Origin: Paraglaciecola marina | Lineage (GTDB): Bacteria > Pseudomonadota > Gammaproteobacteria > Enterobacterales > Alteromonadaceae | DNA: 64,000 nt | Assembly: GCF_004360155.1 (NCBI RefSeq) | Contig: NZ_SAIS01000001.1 | Coordinates: 186,001 to 250,000, forward strand | Reading direction: 5' to 3' | Shown here: piece by piece, positions 28,048-37,616 of the stretch | How positions within the stretch are numbered: position 1 is the first letter of the stretch | Layout: every line of letters begins with the position of its first letter | Notes under the pieces: model-generated | What the model saw: the letters and a program-made list of their open reading frames with translations, nothing else | Database searches by the model: none | Told to the model about the DNA's origin: nothing | Made by a program: the position numbers and the translations under genes

Positions 28048-29478
28048 ATGGATAGCTCAATTTTACAACATCGGAATATTCAGCGAACAAAGCAAAAGTT
28101 AAAAATGACGGCCTCTAGATTAGTAGACCATCATGTTAACTTAGCGGTAACTGGTTTAAGTGGCAGCGGTAAAACAGCTTTCATTACTTCGTTAGTTAAC
28201 CAACTGCTTGAAGCCAATGAGGAAGCAAACTTGCCTTTTTTTAATGTGGTTCGTGAAGCTCGATTAGTCGGTGTTAAAAGAGATGTGCAGCCTAATCTAA
28301 CATTTAGACGGTTCGCATATGAAGATGCAATGATATCGCTGACAAACTTAGAGCCTGTATGGCCATTATCGACAAAAGGTATTTCACAGGTAAGACTGAA
28401 AATTAAGTATAAAAAGAGTAGTGGTGTCAGTAAATATCTGACGAAAGATGCGACGCTAACCTTGGATATTACTGATTACCCTGGCGAGTGGTTACTTGAT
28501 TTACCTTTACTCGATATGAGCTATGAGCAATGGATTGAACATTGTAGTTCTGAACTAGAAGATCCATTAAGAGCAAAATTAGCAAAGCCATTTATTGATG
28601 CTATATCTAAGTTAAAGTTAGAAGAGTCAGGTGATGAGCTGGCGTTAAAAAATATTGCGGACCTTTATGCGCAATATTTAGCTAGCTGTCAAGAAAATGG
28701 GTTTCAACTACTACAACCAGGGCGTTTTATCTTACCTGGAGAATTAAATGGGGCGCCTGCGTTACATTTCTTCCCACTTATTTTTACTGATAACTCAGAA
28801 TTAAAGCTCAATTTAAAGCATGTTAAAAAGGGCAGTAATGTAGATTTATTGATTAGTCGTTTTGAACATTATAAAGCTCGTGTGGTTCAGCCTTTCTTTC
28901 AAGAGCATTTTAGAAAATTTGATAGGCAAGTCATATTGGTTGACTGCTTAAGTGCTCTAAATAACGGATATAATTGTTATCAGGACTTACAGAAAGCGAT
29001 TGACTGGATTTTGGGAAGCTTTCAATACGGCTCTTCAAGTATTTTAAATCGGTTATTCCACCCTCAGATTGATAAGTTAGTTTTTGCTGCTAGCAAAGCT
29101 GACCATATAACTCCAGACCAACAGGGAAACCTAGTCAAGTTATTGGAAAGCATGCTGCGCAATGCTAGAAAAAAAATTCAATTTAAAGGTGTGCAAACAG
29201 AGTCTACTGCTATTGCTTCTATTAGAGCTTCAAAGTCAGGAAGCAGTGAACTGGATGGCGCTAATATTCAAGTTTTACAAGGGCAGGATGAAAATGGAAA
29301 TACTATAACTTTGTTTCCTGGAGAGGTACCCCAATGTTGTCCTCCCCCAAATTTTTGGATATCACAGAAATTTGAATTTCCAAAATTTTCGCCACCTCAA
29401 TTAGGGGCAAGTTACTCGCTTCCACATATACGTATGGATCAGGTGTTAGATTTTCTATTGGCTGATAAATTAGCATGA
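28048..29478 (+). CDS. ycjX: YcjX family P-loop protein (DUF463), stress-linked
   Basis: A P-loop NTPase-like protein of the DUF463/YcjX family, part of the Psp regulon neighbourhood. The Walker A is GLSGSGKTAFITSLVNQLL around residues 37-55; DITDYPGEWLLDLPLL resembles a G3-type motif. The 476 residues match the family length. It overlaps ycjF by four bases (ATGA). The exact function is unknown; induction with psp genes suggests an envelope-stress role. Confidence 0.92.
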   Translation: MDSSILQHRNIQRTKQKLKMTASRLVDHHVNLAVTGLSGSGKTAFITSLVNQLLEANEEANLPFFNVVREARLVGVKRDVQPNLTFRRFAYEDAMISLTNLEPVWPLSTKGISQVRLKIKYKKSSGVSKYLTKDATLTLDITDYPGEWLLDLPLLDMSYEQWIEHCSSELEDPLRAKLAKPFIDAISKLKLEESGDELALKNIADLYAQYLASCQENGFQLLQPGRFILPGELNGAPALHFFPLIFTDNSELKLNLKHVKKGSNVDLLISRFEHYKARVVQPFFQEHFRKFDRQVILVDCLSALNNGYNCYQDLQKAIDWILGSFQYGSSSILNRLFHPQIDKLVFAASKADHITPDQQGNLVKLLESMLRNARKKIQFKGVQTESTAIASIRASKSGSSELDGANIQVLQGQDENGNTITLFPGEVPQCCPPPNFWISQKFEFPKFSPPQLGASYSLPHIRMDQVLDFLLADKLA

Positions 29479-30515
29479 AAAATAATGACTCAAAAAATGC
29501 TGATAACAAAATTAAAAGTGCTAAAGTAGTTAATAATTCAACCATTACAGAACCTCAACATAAGGATATTAAGCCAGCGAAAATACTAAATGAAATGGTG
29601 TCAACAGACATAATGGCTGAAAGTGTTTTTGAGGAGGAACAATTAGAATATAAGCCTCAAACTAAGGTTAAAACATCTCGTAAAAGATGGTTTATATTTC
29701 TTACATTAGCTGTAATTGTTGCGAGCATTGTTGAGCTTGTTATGTTTGTGATTGAAATTACTCGTAATTCAGATTGGTTAGGTGCAATTTGGTTGGGTAT
29801 ATTTGGTGTCGCTTTGATATTTTTTATAACCATGCTTTTGTCAGAATTGAGAGGTTTACAAGAACTAAGGAGGCAAAATGAGCTTAGGGAAACTTCTGAT
29901 AAAATTACTAATAGCCCTACCATAGGGCTTGCTGAATCTCATTGCTTAAACTTAGCTTCTAGGCTACCGCAAAGTTATCAATTTTTAGTGACTAACTGGC
30001 AGGATAGTTTGGATGATATTCATAATGATCATGAAATTATGTGTTTGTTTGAACATAATGTCTTGACCCCTATTGACAAAATAGCGATTAAACAAGTTAC
30101 AAATAATGCCTCAGCAGCGGGAGTTATGATCGCTGTCAGCCCCTTTGCCATGTTAGATATGTTTATCGTGTTATGGCGAAACATCAGGTTGATGAATCAA
30201 TTAAGTGAAATATATGGATTACATTTAGGGTATTGGGGAAGGGTAAAACTTATTCGTAATATTTTTAATAATATGGTGTATGCAGGTGCTGCAGAAATTC
30301 TATCAGATGCAGGTAACTACGCATTAGGGGCTGGTATTACGGGGAAATTATCCACTAGAGTCGCACAAGGGTTAGGGGCTGGAGTTTTAACATCTCGTAT
30401 CGGAATAAAAGCGATGGAACAATGCAGGCCGTTAAGTTGGAGCGCAGAAAACAAGCCAGGTATTGCCAATATTAGTAAGCAATTATTGACGGAACTAAAT
30501 AGTAAAATAAACTAA
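29475..30515 (+). CDS. ycjF: YcjF family membrane protein (DUF697 / TIGR01620)
   Basis: Inner-membrane protein always paired with ycjX. The N-terminal 75 residues are polar; two spans lie at about 75-95 and 103-120 (FLTLAVIVASIVELVMFVIEI, AIWLGIFGVALIFFITMLL). The C-terminal DUF697 domain has ASAAGVMIAVSPFAMLDMFIVLWRNIRLMNQLSEIYG and AGAGVLTSRIGIKAMEQCRPL. Start ATG overlaps the ycjX stop. Function unknown. Confidence 0.92.
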   Translation: MKNNDSKNADNKIKSAKVVNNSTITEPQHKDIKPAKILNEMVSTDIMAESVFEEEQLEYKPQTKVKTSRKRWFIFLTLAVIVASIVELVMFVIEITRNSDWLGAIWLGIFGVALIFFITMLLSELRGLQELRRQNELRETSDKITNSPTIGLAESHCLNLASRLPQSYQFLVTNWQDSLDDIHNDHEIMCLFEHNVLTPIDKIAIKQVTNNASAAGVMIAVSPFAMLDMFIVLWRNIRLMNQLSEIYGLHLGYWGRVKLIRNIFNNMVYAGAAEILSDAGNYALGAGITGKLSTRVAQGLGAGVLTSRIGIKAMEQCRPLSWSAENKPGIANISKQLLTELNSKIN

Positions 30516-30655
30516 TTTTTATTAGAAATAGTCTCAACCAAAAATAACCAATTTAAACCTACCATATATCAATATGATAACTTTACAGTTCCGTTTTTAG
30601 TAATCGTCTTAGTACGCATGTACTTTTTGGGACCGCGCTAATTTCCTTTATCTTT

Positions 30656-30673
30656 TGTAATAATATCTTTACA
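30656..30673 (+). promoter_or_regulatory. TyrR box upstream of tyrR
   Basis: TGTAAT-AATATC-TTTACA matches the TyrR box TGTAAA-N6-TTTACA at eleven of twelve specified positions and is centred about 60 bases before the tyrR start. It suggests autorepression, as known in E. coli. Confidence 0.75.
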
Positions 30674-30724
30674 GTTTAGCTTTTCTGTCATCATTTAATT
30701 AACCTTTTTTATTTGGAGAGCTCA

Positions 30725-32263
30725 ATGCGTTTAGAAATTAATTGTCAGGATAGATTGGGTATAGCTCAAGATATACTAGATATATTAGTTGAGCATGAAA
30801 TTAATTTGCGGGGTATCGAAATTGATGAAATGGGTAAGATATTTCTTAATTTCCCTAATATGGAGTTTTCAGAACTTCAACATTTAATGCCGAAAATCCG
30901 CAAGATTGATGGAATAAAAGACGTTAAAACCGCCCCTTTTATGCCAATAGAGCGAGAGCAGCATCAACTACAAACACTGTTGAAAACACTTCCAGATCCA
31001 GTGTTTTCGGTTAATACAAAAGGTAGGATCATTTTAATAAATGATGCAGTTTTGACCCAGCTATCATTACCACAAGAAATGGTTGTAAATCTTCCCATTG
31101 GTGACTTGTTGAAAGGTTTTAATGTTTCACGATGGCTAGAGAGTGAAAACCCCCAAGCACAAGTTCAAAAAATACGTTTTTTGGAACAAGATTATTTAGT
31201 TGATATGTTACCTGTAATGGTGCCGGATATAGGGGGGCAATCTATTATGGCTGGGGCTGTATTTTTACTTAAGTCAGAATATAGGTTAGGGCAACAGCTT
31301 ACCGTATTTAATCAAGGAACGGCTGACAACTTTGTTTCAATCCAAGCAGATAGTAAAGCTATGAAAAACGTTATAAAAGACGCTAAACGTATGGCTGAAT
31401 TAGACGAGCCAATAATGATGTTTGGTGAAACAGGGACAGGTAAGCAGCTTTTGGCTAAAGCATGCCATGAAGGAAGTAGTAATAAAGATGGCAAGTTCAT
31501 TGTTGTAGATTGTCGAATACTAGCTGGAAAAGAGGCAAGTATAGAGTTTTTTGGTGAAAACGATGAAAAGTTGGGGCTATTAGATTTAGCAAATAGAGGA
31601 ACATTGTTTTTGGATGAAGTCGCTGACTTACCTTCAGACATTCAAACTAAGTTTCTTAAAATATTGCAAAGTGGTTATTATCAGAGAGTTGGAGAATCAG
31701 GTAGTAGGCCTCTAGAAGTACGCATAATTAGTACTACTCAAAAAGATTTAGGCGCTTTGGTTCAAAGAGGTAGTTTTAGTGAAGATTTGTTTTATCGATT
31801 GAATGTTTTGAGTCTATTTTTACCTCCCTTGAGGGAGAGAAAGTCGGACATTATTGCTCTGACAGAGCGATTTATAAAGCAACATAGTATGAAATTAGGG
31901 CGTCAAACACCAAGATTGACTAAAGCTTGCACGGATTACCTGCAAACTTACCCTTGGCCTGGGAATATTCGGCAACTAGAAAATGCTCTTTATCGCACCG
32001 TTTCTTTATTGGAAGGTAATGAAATAGATAAGTTCCATATTCAGCTACCTTCATGCTCAGCAACAAGTAGTATTGTCTCTCAAGAATTCAACGGTAGTTT
32101 AGAAGATGAAGTTAAACGATTTGAAAAAGAAATTTTAATGCGCTTGTACCCTAGCTTTCCCAGTTCAAGACAATTAGCCAAAAGGCTAGGGTTAAGTCAT
32201 ACCGCTGTGGCTAATAAATTGAGAGACTATGGAATAAACAAAAAAACTGTAAAAATTATTTGA
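30725..32263 (+). CDS. tyrR: aromatic amino acid regulator TyrR
   Basis: Regulator of aromatic amino acid synthesis and transport genes. ATG 30725 gives MRLEINCQDRLGIAQDILDIL, matching the family N-terminus; a TTG at 30713 is in frame but not needed. Domains: ACT (1-75), PAS (about 78-190), AAA+ (about 205-430; GETGTGKQLLAKACHE), C-terminal FIS-like HTH (SSRQLAKRLGLSHTAVANKLRDYGI). The GAFTGA loop is absent, as in known TyrR, which acts on sigma-70 promoters. 512 residues. Confidence 0.96.
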   Translation: MRLEINCQDRLGIAQDILDILVEHEINLRGIEIDEMGKIFLNFPNMEFSELQHLMPKIRKIDGIKDVKTAPFMPIEREQHQLQTLLKTLPDPVFSVNTKGRIILINDAVLTQLSLPQEMVVNLPIGDLLKGFNVSRWLESENPQAQVQKIRFLEQDYLVDMLPVMVPDIGGQSIMAGAVFLLKSEYRLGQQLTVFNQGTADNFVSIQADSKAMKNVIKDAKRMAELDEPIMMFGETGTGKQLLAKACHEGSSNKDGKFIVVDCRILAGKEASIEFFGENDEKLGLLDLANRGTLFLDEVADLPSDIQTKFLKILQSGYYQRVGESGSRPLEVRIISTTQKDLGALVQRGSFSEDLFYRLNVLSLFLPPLRERKSDIIALTERFIKQHSMKLGRQTPRLTKACTDYLQTYPWPGNIRQLENALYRTVSLLEGNEIDKFHIQLPSCSATSSIVSQEFNGSLEDEVKRFEKEILMRLYPSFPSSRQLAKRLGLSHTAVANKLRDYGINKKTVKII

Positions 32264-32399
32264 TGAAGAATACCAAACTATTTTTACTCTGCTACCGCCC
32301 TACTATTTAGTCATTTATGAACTTTCTTCATTACACCCTAAGCTCTATAAGTTGTTGATTAATTCTAATCAAACCTAAGTTAAACGTCTAAAATATACA

Positions 32400-32867
32400 C
32401 TACAAATTTTTGATTGGCAGTTCAGTAGTATTTTTAACTTGTTTTAGGGCAAAAGTAGAACTCAAGTGATCGACTAATGGTAGATTAGTGAGTTTGGTTT
32501 TTAGTAAGTGTTCATACTCTTCTATGCTTTCAACTATAACTTTCAATAAGTAGTCTTTGTCGCCACTGGTAGTGTGGCACTCTACTATTGCTTCAATATT
32601 TTGAACTGCTTTCTCAAAATCGTTCAATGACTCACCATCATGGTTTTTCAGGGTCACATATATGAAAACAGATACACCTAAATTTAACTTTTTATTGTCT
32701 AAAAGAGTTACTTTTTGAAGTATTATTTTTTCAGCAACAAGACGTTTTACTCTTCTCCAGCATGGAGTATGGGATAGTCCAACTTTCTGGCTAAGGTCTG
32801 CCATAGACACAGTGGCATCTTTTTGCATTACACGCAAAATTTCACGATCAAACTTGTCAAGTTTCAT
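32400..32867 (-). CDS. Lrp/AsnC family transcriptional regulator
   Basis: A 155-residue feast/famine regulator. The N-terminal winged HTH is LDKFDREILRVMQKDATVSMADLSQKVGLSHTPCWRRVKRL. The C-terminal RAM (ligand/oligomerisation) domain includes VECHTTSGDKDYLLKVIVESIEEYEHLL. It diverges from leucine dehydrogenase with a 214-base shared promoter region, so it most likely controls that gene in response to branched-chain amino acids. A small symmetric element TAGGA-N6-TCCTA (32946-32961) lies between them. Confidence 0.93.
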   Translation of the reverse strand: MKLDKFDREILRVMQKDATVSMADLSQKVGLSHTPCWRRVKRLVAEKIILQKVTLLDNKKLNLGVSVFIYVTLKNHDGESLNDFEKAVQNIEAIVECHTTSGDKDYLLKVIVESIEEYEHLLKTKLTNLPLVDHLSSTFALKQVKNTTELPIKNL

Positions 32868-33081
32868 TACAAGGGCTCGACTAAATTAGGGTTTATAATT
32901 TGGATTGTAGCATGCTGAAAAAAGTACGTTTATTCAAGAATTAATTAGGATATTTGTCCTAGCATTGGTAGCACAGCCATGAAGAGATTTTAAAGGAAAT
33001 TGACACTTAGCTGAAGTTGCAAAAGTTATCCTCCCAAATATCACTAGAATGCAGTCGCTAAATTAAAGGAGGTTGTGTTAA

Positions 33082-34131
33082 ATGTCGATATTTGAACATA
33101 GTGAATTTGATAATCACGAACATGTAGCATTTTGTCGAGATAAGCGCTCTGGTTTATCTGCCATTATTGCTATTCATAATACTGGGTTGGGAGTAAGTTT
33201 GGGTGGTTGCCGTATGTGGCCATATAAATCAAGTGAGGATGCGTTACATGATGTTCTAAGGTTATCAAAAGGCATGACTTATAAAGCTGCTATGGCTGGG
33301 TTAAAACAAGGAGGGGGAAAAGCAGTAATTATTGGGGACCCAAGTACAGAAAAAACACCTGAAATGATGGCCGCTATGGGGAAGTTTATAGATAGTTTAT
33401 CTGGAAATTATATTAGCGCTGAAGACTCTGGGATGACAGTGATTGATCTGAAGTTGATTGAAAAAACAACATCTTATGTTGCAGGTACACATGCTAAATA
33501 TCACCTTGATAACAACTCAACCGATGGTAACCCCGCACCATCCACAGCATATGGTGTATTTGTAGGCTTAAAAGCCAGTGTTGATTATGCCCTCGGTCAA
33601 GAATTAAAAGATACCAGTATATTGATAGAAGGACTCGGTCAAGTAGGAATGCGCTTGGCCGCACATTTGTACAAGAGTGGGGCCAAACTATACGTTACTG
33701 ACATAAATCAAGTGAATATAGAAAAGGCAGTTCAAGCCTATGATGCCGTGGCCGTTACCATCGAAGAGGCACATAGTTTAAATGTCGATGTTTATGCACC
33801 ATGCGCATTAGGAGCTACTTTAAATGAAAACACAATTAATGAATTAAAAGTTAGGGTAGTGGCTGGGGCTGCGAATAATCAATTAGAAAAAGAGGAGTTT
33901 GGCGAAATATTAATGACAAAAGGTATTATATATGCGCCGGACTATGTCATTAATGCTGGTGGCGTGATTGATATTTATCATCAAAGTATCGTGAGTTCAA
34001 AACAAAAGCTTAAGGAACATATTGAGGCAATTGAACAAACGCTAATTGAAATTTATCGACGTTCAAAAGCTGAATCTAAGGCCACTAACCTTATTGCAAA
34101 TAAGATTGCTGAAGAACGTTTTGGCAAATAA
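33082..34131 (+). CDS. ldh: leucine dehydrogenase
   Basis: NAD-dependent oxidative deamination of leucine, valine and isoleucine to 2-oxo acids, the entry to branched-chain amino acid degradation and branched fatty acid precursors. The 349 residues carry the Glu/Leu/Phe/Val dehydrogenase pattern with the lysines K68 (MTYKAA) and K80 (GGGKAVI) at the positions known for leucine dehydrogenase, SAEDSGMT, and the dinucleotide site EGLGQVGMRLA. An AAAGGAGG lies upstream of the ATG. Closely related phenylalanine or valine dehydrogenases cannot be fully excluded. Confidence 0.92.
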   Translation: MSIFEHSEFDNHEHVAFCRDKRSGLSAIIAIHNTGLGVSLGGCRMWPYKSSEDALHDVLRLSKGMTYKAAMAGLKQGGGKAVIIGDPSTEKTPEMMAAMGKFIDSLSGNYISAEDSGMTVIDLKLIEKTTSYVAGTHAKYHLDNNSTDGNPAPSTAYGVFVGLKASVDYALGQELKDTSILIEGLGQVGMRLAAHLYKSGAKLYVTDINQVNIEKAVQAYDAVAVTIEEAHSLNVDVYAPCALGATLNENTINELKVRVVAGAANNQLEKEEFGEILMTKGIIYAPDYVINAGGVIDIYHQSIVSSKQKLKEHIEAIEQTLIEIYRRSKAESKATNLIANKIAEERFGK

Positions 34132-34233
34132 ATAGCCAATTAGTCAATGTATTTAAAAATGATGTTGCATAACATTATTGCTTTGTTCATAATGCGCCGC
34201 CTTAGTGCTTATACACGCGTTAAGATTTTCAAT

Positions 34234-34344
34234 GGTGGCCTTTTGGTCCCCTCGCAATGATACTTTGTGAACCCGGTCAGGCCTGGAAGGGAGCAGCCGC
34301 AGCGAACTACTCATGTGCCGAGGTGTGGCTGAGAGGACACCACC
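34234..34344 (+). ncRNA. ffs: signal recognition particle 4.5S RNA
   Basis: A 111-base RNA whose ends pair (GGTGG / CCACC). The conserved tip is GGTCAGGCCTGGAAGGGAGCAGCC, with the GGAA tetraloop and the asymmetric internal loop that binds Ffh, followed by TGTGCCGAGGTGTGGCTG. Size and layout match the bacterial short SRP RNA. It targets nascent membrane proteins with Ffh. A TAAGAT at 34221-34226 could be the -10 box. Confidence 0.95.
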
Positions 34345-34351
34345 AATATTT

Positions 34352-34636
34352 CTATTTCTGCTTTGATGTTACTTCCTTGGTGTTTACATCTAAATACTCA
34401 ACTGCCTGTTTAATGGCATTCACAGCATTCATTTGCATTTGTTGCCTTTCACTTTGAGGTAAGTAAAAAGACATATCCACTTCAAACCTAATATACCTTG
34501 GCGGGATTTGATTTAGTGCTAGGCAACACAAATCTGCCAAGTAGTCTTCACTTTTTACTTTGTGTAGGCCCAAAGCTTCTATTCTTTCTAAAACTAGATG
34601 TTCGTAATAATTGTGGATATCGTCGTCTAACTTCAT
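34352..34636 (-). CDS. ComFB family protein
   Basis: A 94-residue protein with the ComFB (late competence protein) fold signature: DDIHNYYEHLVLERIEAL followed by YLADLCCLALNQIPPRYIRFEVDMSFYL. ComFB-domain proteins have been described as cyclic di-nucleotide receptors in cyanobacteria and Bacillus; the ligand here is unknown. It is a stand-alone gene converging on the SRP RNA. Confidence 0.85.
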   Translation of the reverse strand: MKLDDDIHNYYEHLVLERIEALGLHKVKSEDYLADLCCLALNQIPPRYIRFEVDMSFYLPQSERQQMQMNAVNAIKQAVEYLDVNTKEVTSKQK

Positions 34637-34877
34637 ATTTGGTTACCTCAATAAAGTAATAGTCAGATTTTAACTATATATGTATTTTTTAAAATATGAG
34701 AATTGTTTTTGATTAGATTAGAGTCAAGTTTGTTTATTGGTTGATATTCATACAAAGTGAACGATATATATTAGATTCATTGATAATAAGTTCGAATCTA
34801 TTGAGGTTAGTCAGTTGACCAAGTGTATGCGTTATGTATATTATCGTATGTGAGGTTCACTACCTTTCAATATTAAA

Positions 34878-34895
34878 AAGTCGTTTTAACGACTT
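34878..34895. promoter_or_regulatory. 18-bp palindrome in the leader of the TonB receptor gene
   Basis: AAGTCGTT-TT-AACGACTT is a perfect inverted repeat 35 bases before the receptor ATG, not followed by a T-tract. It could be an operator or an mRNA hairpin controlling receptor expression. Confidence 0.5.
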
Positions 34896-34929
34896 AACAC
34901 ACTAAAAATTGTGGTCCAGGGAGACATAC

Positions 34930-37587
34930 ATGTTTACAAATTCAAAATTGACGAAGTCGATTCGTTTAGCTATTGCTGCGGGTGCAGCTTCTACAGTTAT
35001 GACTTTACCTAGTTTGGCTGTTGCTCAAGAAGCTGTTGACGAAGTAGAGAAAATTTCAATAACGGGTTCTCGAATTCAGAGAACAGACTTAGAAGGGTCT
35101 TCACCAGTTATTTCTATTACGGCCGCAGATATCAAACTTGAAGGTGATTTTACTGTAGCTGACGCTTTGCGTAGCAGTTCATTGAACTCGTTTGGTTCAT
35201 TCTCTGAACGTTCAGGTAGTTCAGCTCAATCTCAAGCGACAATTAACTTAAGAGGGGCGGGCTCTCGACGTACTTTAGTTCTATTGAACGGCCGTCGTTT
35301 CCCAGGTTCTCCTACGCTAGGTGGTGCATCTGCTAACTTAAATGCGATTCCATTTGCTGCTGTTGAACGTATTGACATCATGACGGAAGGCGCCTCAGCT
35401 GTATATGGTTCAGATGCCATGGCTGGTGTTGTAAACGTTATACTAAAAGAAAACTTCGAAGGCTTAACTATTAGTGGAGGTGTTGGGCATCGTACAAACG
35501 ATGAAGGCACTACATCAAAAGAGTTCTCTATTGTTGGCGGTTTATCAAACGACAAAGGCAACATTACCTTCGCTTTCGATCATCAGGAGCGTAAAGGTAT
35601 TTCAGATGGCGCACGTGATTACACAAAAGCTAAAGCATCTGACCTAAATGGTGACGGTGTTATTCAGTATGAAGAAACAAGCGGTTATTCTTTCTACGGT
35701 GCAAATATAGTTACACCTGATGGAGACTTATTAGCATCTCCTCTTTGTGGAGATTTAATTTCCGAATATGGCGATGCCTTTATTGAAGCAAATGCTGATA
35801 ATGCATGGGGCCCAGGTTCAACTGGTTGTTTCTATGGTTACGCTAACGTTTCATATAATACAGCCTCAATCGACCGTAATACTCTATACGTAAACTCTAA
35901 CTATGAGATAACTGACGATATCGAATGGTTTGGTCAAGCAATGTTTGTTCAAAACTCTTCATTCGGTCGTTACGCTCCGCCTGCCGCTCCATGGTATGCC
36001 GTTCCTGTTTCTAGTGATCATAACCCTTTTGATGAAGAAGTATTTGGTTATTTCCGTTGGGTTGATATTGGTACACGTGATGGTAATACAGATGATTACA
36101 ACCAAGATTATACCACTGGTTTTAGAGGTAACCTTGATTGGAATGATGCGTCTTGGGAAGTGTATTTCCACAACAACGTAGCAGATAATAAGCAAGTGGG
36201 TGAGTATTACCTAAGTTATGGTGGTTTAGCATATAACGAAGCTAACGGTATCGATTTAGGTAGTGAAGAAGGTGTTGCCAACATGAGTGCAACTACTTTA
36301 ACTAGTTCGAAGTCTACCTTTAATCAGTTGTATGCTGGTATAGGTTTTGACATGTTCGAGTTAAATGGCGGAATTGTGCAGCATTATTTTGGTGCTGAAT
36401 TTATGGAACAAACCTATGCTGATATTTATGATGCACAATCAGCTGCTGGCCTAATTGGTGGTTCGGCTGGTAACAGTGCAGCCGGTGAACGTGATATATC
36501 TTCTTTGTTCTTTGAATCAGTATTACCTGTAACAGATGACGTAGAAGTTAACATTGCTGTTCGTTACGATGACTACTCTGATTTTGGTTCAAACGTTTCT
36601 CCTTCTGCAAAAGTTAGATGGGAAGTGATGGAAGGCGTAGTATTAAGAGCGTCTTACTCTGAATCTTTCCGTGCACCTGGTCTTGATGAGTTAAATGCCG
36701 CAACTACCTTTAGTGCTGAAAGTGCTACAGATTACCAACAGTGTGCTGAAAATGGTATTGAGCCTGTAGACTGTACATCAGCTCAGTATGATACTTATTA
36801 TCAATCTAATCCTGACTTAGGCGCAGAAACTTCTGACTATGTTAATTTAGGTGCAGTTTGGGATGTCACAGATGAGTTTGGTATTAAGTTAGATTACTTT
36901 AAGCTTTCTATAGACAACGTAATCCAAACTAAATCAGTGAACTCTTTACTACTAGATGAAGCTGCTGGTAAAATCACTGCATTTGATGCTGATGCTGACA
37001 TATCTGAAGAAACGTTTTATTTAAAACGTTTAAATGGTGCTGATGGTGGTCGTTTAGTAGAAGCCGGTACTGGTTACTTTAACGGCGAAGGTTTCGAAAT
37101 TGAAGGTATCGATCTAACCTTTACTGGTATGGTTGAAACTGAGTTTGGTGACTTCCGCTTCAACAACGTTAACAGTATTATCTTATCTTACGACCAAGAA
37201 CTTGGTGGTGTTGTAGTCGATACTGCTGGTTGGTCTGGACAGCCAGAATTTAAGTCTGTTGCGACTTTAGCTTGGTCATTAGGCGATCACTCTGTAGCTT
37301 GGAACCTGACTTATACTGATAGTACTACGGAAGCCGAAGTATTAACTGACCCTGATGATAATGCATTGACTGATGGTGTTTGGGAAACTTCAGGTAAGTT
37401 AGATAGCTGGTTGATTCATAACCTTACTTATTCTTATAATGCAGGTGAGTACGGTACTGTATCATTTACAGTGAATAACTTAACTGATGAAGATCCTGTA
37501 TTGTCTTCATCTGGAACTTGGGATAATGCTGACCTTTATAATAACTTTGGTCGAGATATCCGAGTTAACTATCAAATTAGTTTCTAA
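34930..37587 (+). CDS. TonB-dependent outer-membrane receptor (Oar-like)
   Basis: A TonB-gated outer-membrane transporter of 885 residues, ligand unknown. ATG 34930 follows AGGGAGA. The signal peptide is residues 1-33 (LAIAAGAASTVMTLPSLAVAQ). A TonB-box-like segment (VEKISITGSRI) precedes the plug domain (about 45-165: INLRGAGSRRTLVLLNGRRFPG, GASAVYGSDAMAGVVNVIL). The 22-strand-type barrel ends NYQISF, with terminal Phe as needed for BAM. Residues 238-249 form an EF-hand-like calcium loop (DLNGDGVIQYEE), and two cysteine pairs suggest disulfide-bonded loops. Genes for a methyltransferase, a sulfotransferase and a hydroxylase follow on the same strand after a terminator. Confidence 0.93.
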   Translation: MFTNSKLTKSIRLAIAAGAASTVMTLPSLAVAQEAVDEVEKISITGSRIQRTDLEGSSPVISITAADIKLEGDFTVADALRSSSLNSFGSFSERSGSSAQSQATINLRGAGSRRTLVLLNGRRFPGSPTLGGASANLNAIPFAAVERIDIMTEGASAVYGSDAMAGVVNVILKENFEGLTISGGVGHRTNDEGTTSKEFSIVGGLSNDKGNITFAFDHQERKGISDGARDYTKAKASDLNGDGVIQYEETSGYSFYGANIVTPDGDLLASPLCGDLISEYGDAFIEANADNAWGPGSTGCFYGYANVSYNTASIDRNTLYVNSNYEITDDIEWFGQAMFVQNSSFGRYAPPAAPWYAVPVSSDHNPFDEEVFGYFRWVDIGTRDGNTDDYNQDYTTGFRGNLDWNDASWEVYFHNNVADNKQVGEYYLSYGGLAYNEANGIDLGSEEGVANMSATTLTSSKSTFNQLYAGIGFDMFELNGGIVQHYFGAEFMEQTYADIYDAQSAAGLIGGSAGNSAAGERDISSLFFESVLPVTDDVEVNIAVRYDDYSDFGSNVSPSAKVRWEVMEGVVLRASYSESFRAPGLDELNAATTFSAESATDYQQCAENGIEPVDCTSAQYDTYYQSNPDLGAETSDYVNLGAVWDVTDEFGIKLDYFKLSIDNVIQTKSVNSLLLDEAAGKITAFDADADISEETFYLKRLNGADGGRLVEAGTGYFNGEGFEIEGIDLTFTGMVETEFGDFRFNNVNSIILSYDQELGGVVVDTAGWSGQPEFKSVATLAWSLGDHSVAWNLTYTDSTTEAEVLTDPDDNALTDGVWETSGKLDSWLIHNLTYSYNAGEYGTVSFTVNNLTDEDPVLSSSGTWDNADLYNNFGRDIRVNYQISF

Positions 37588-37616
37588 TCTTTACGATTAA
37601 TTACTAACTTAATAGT

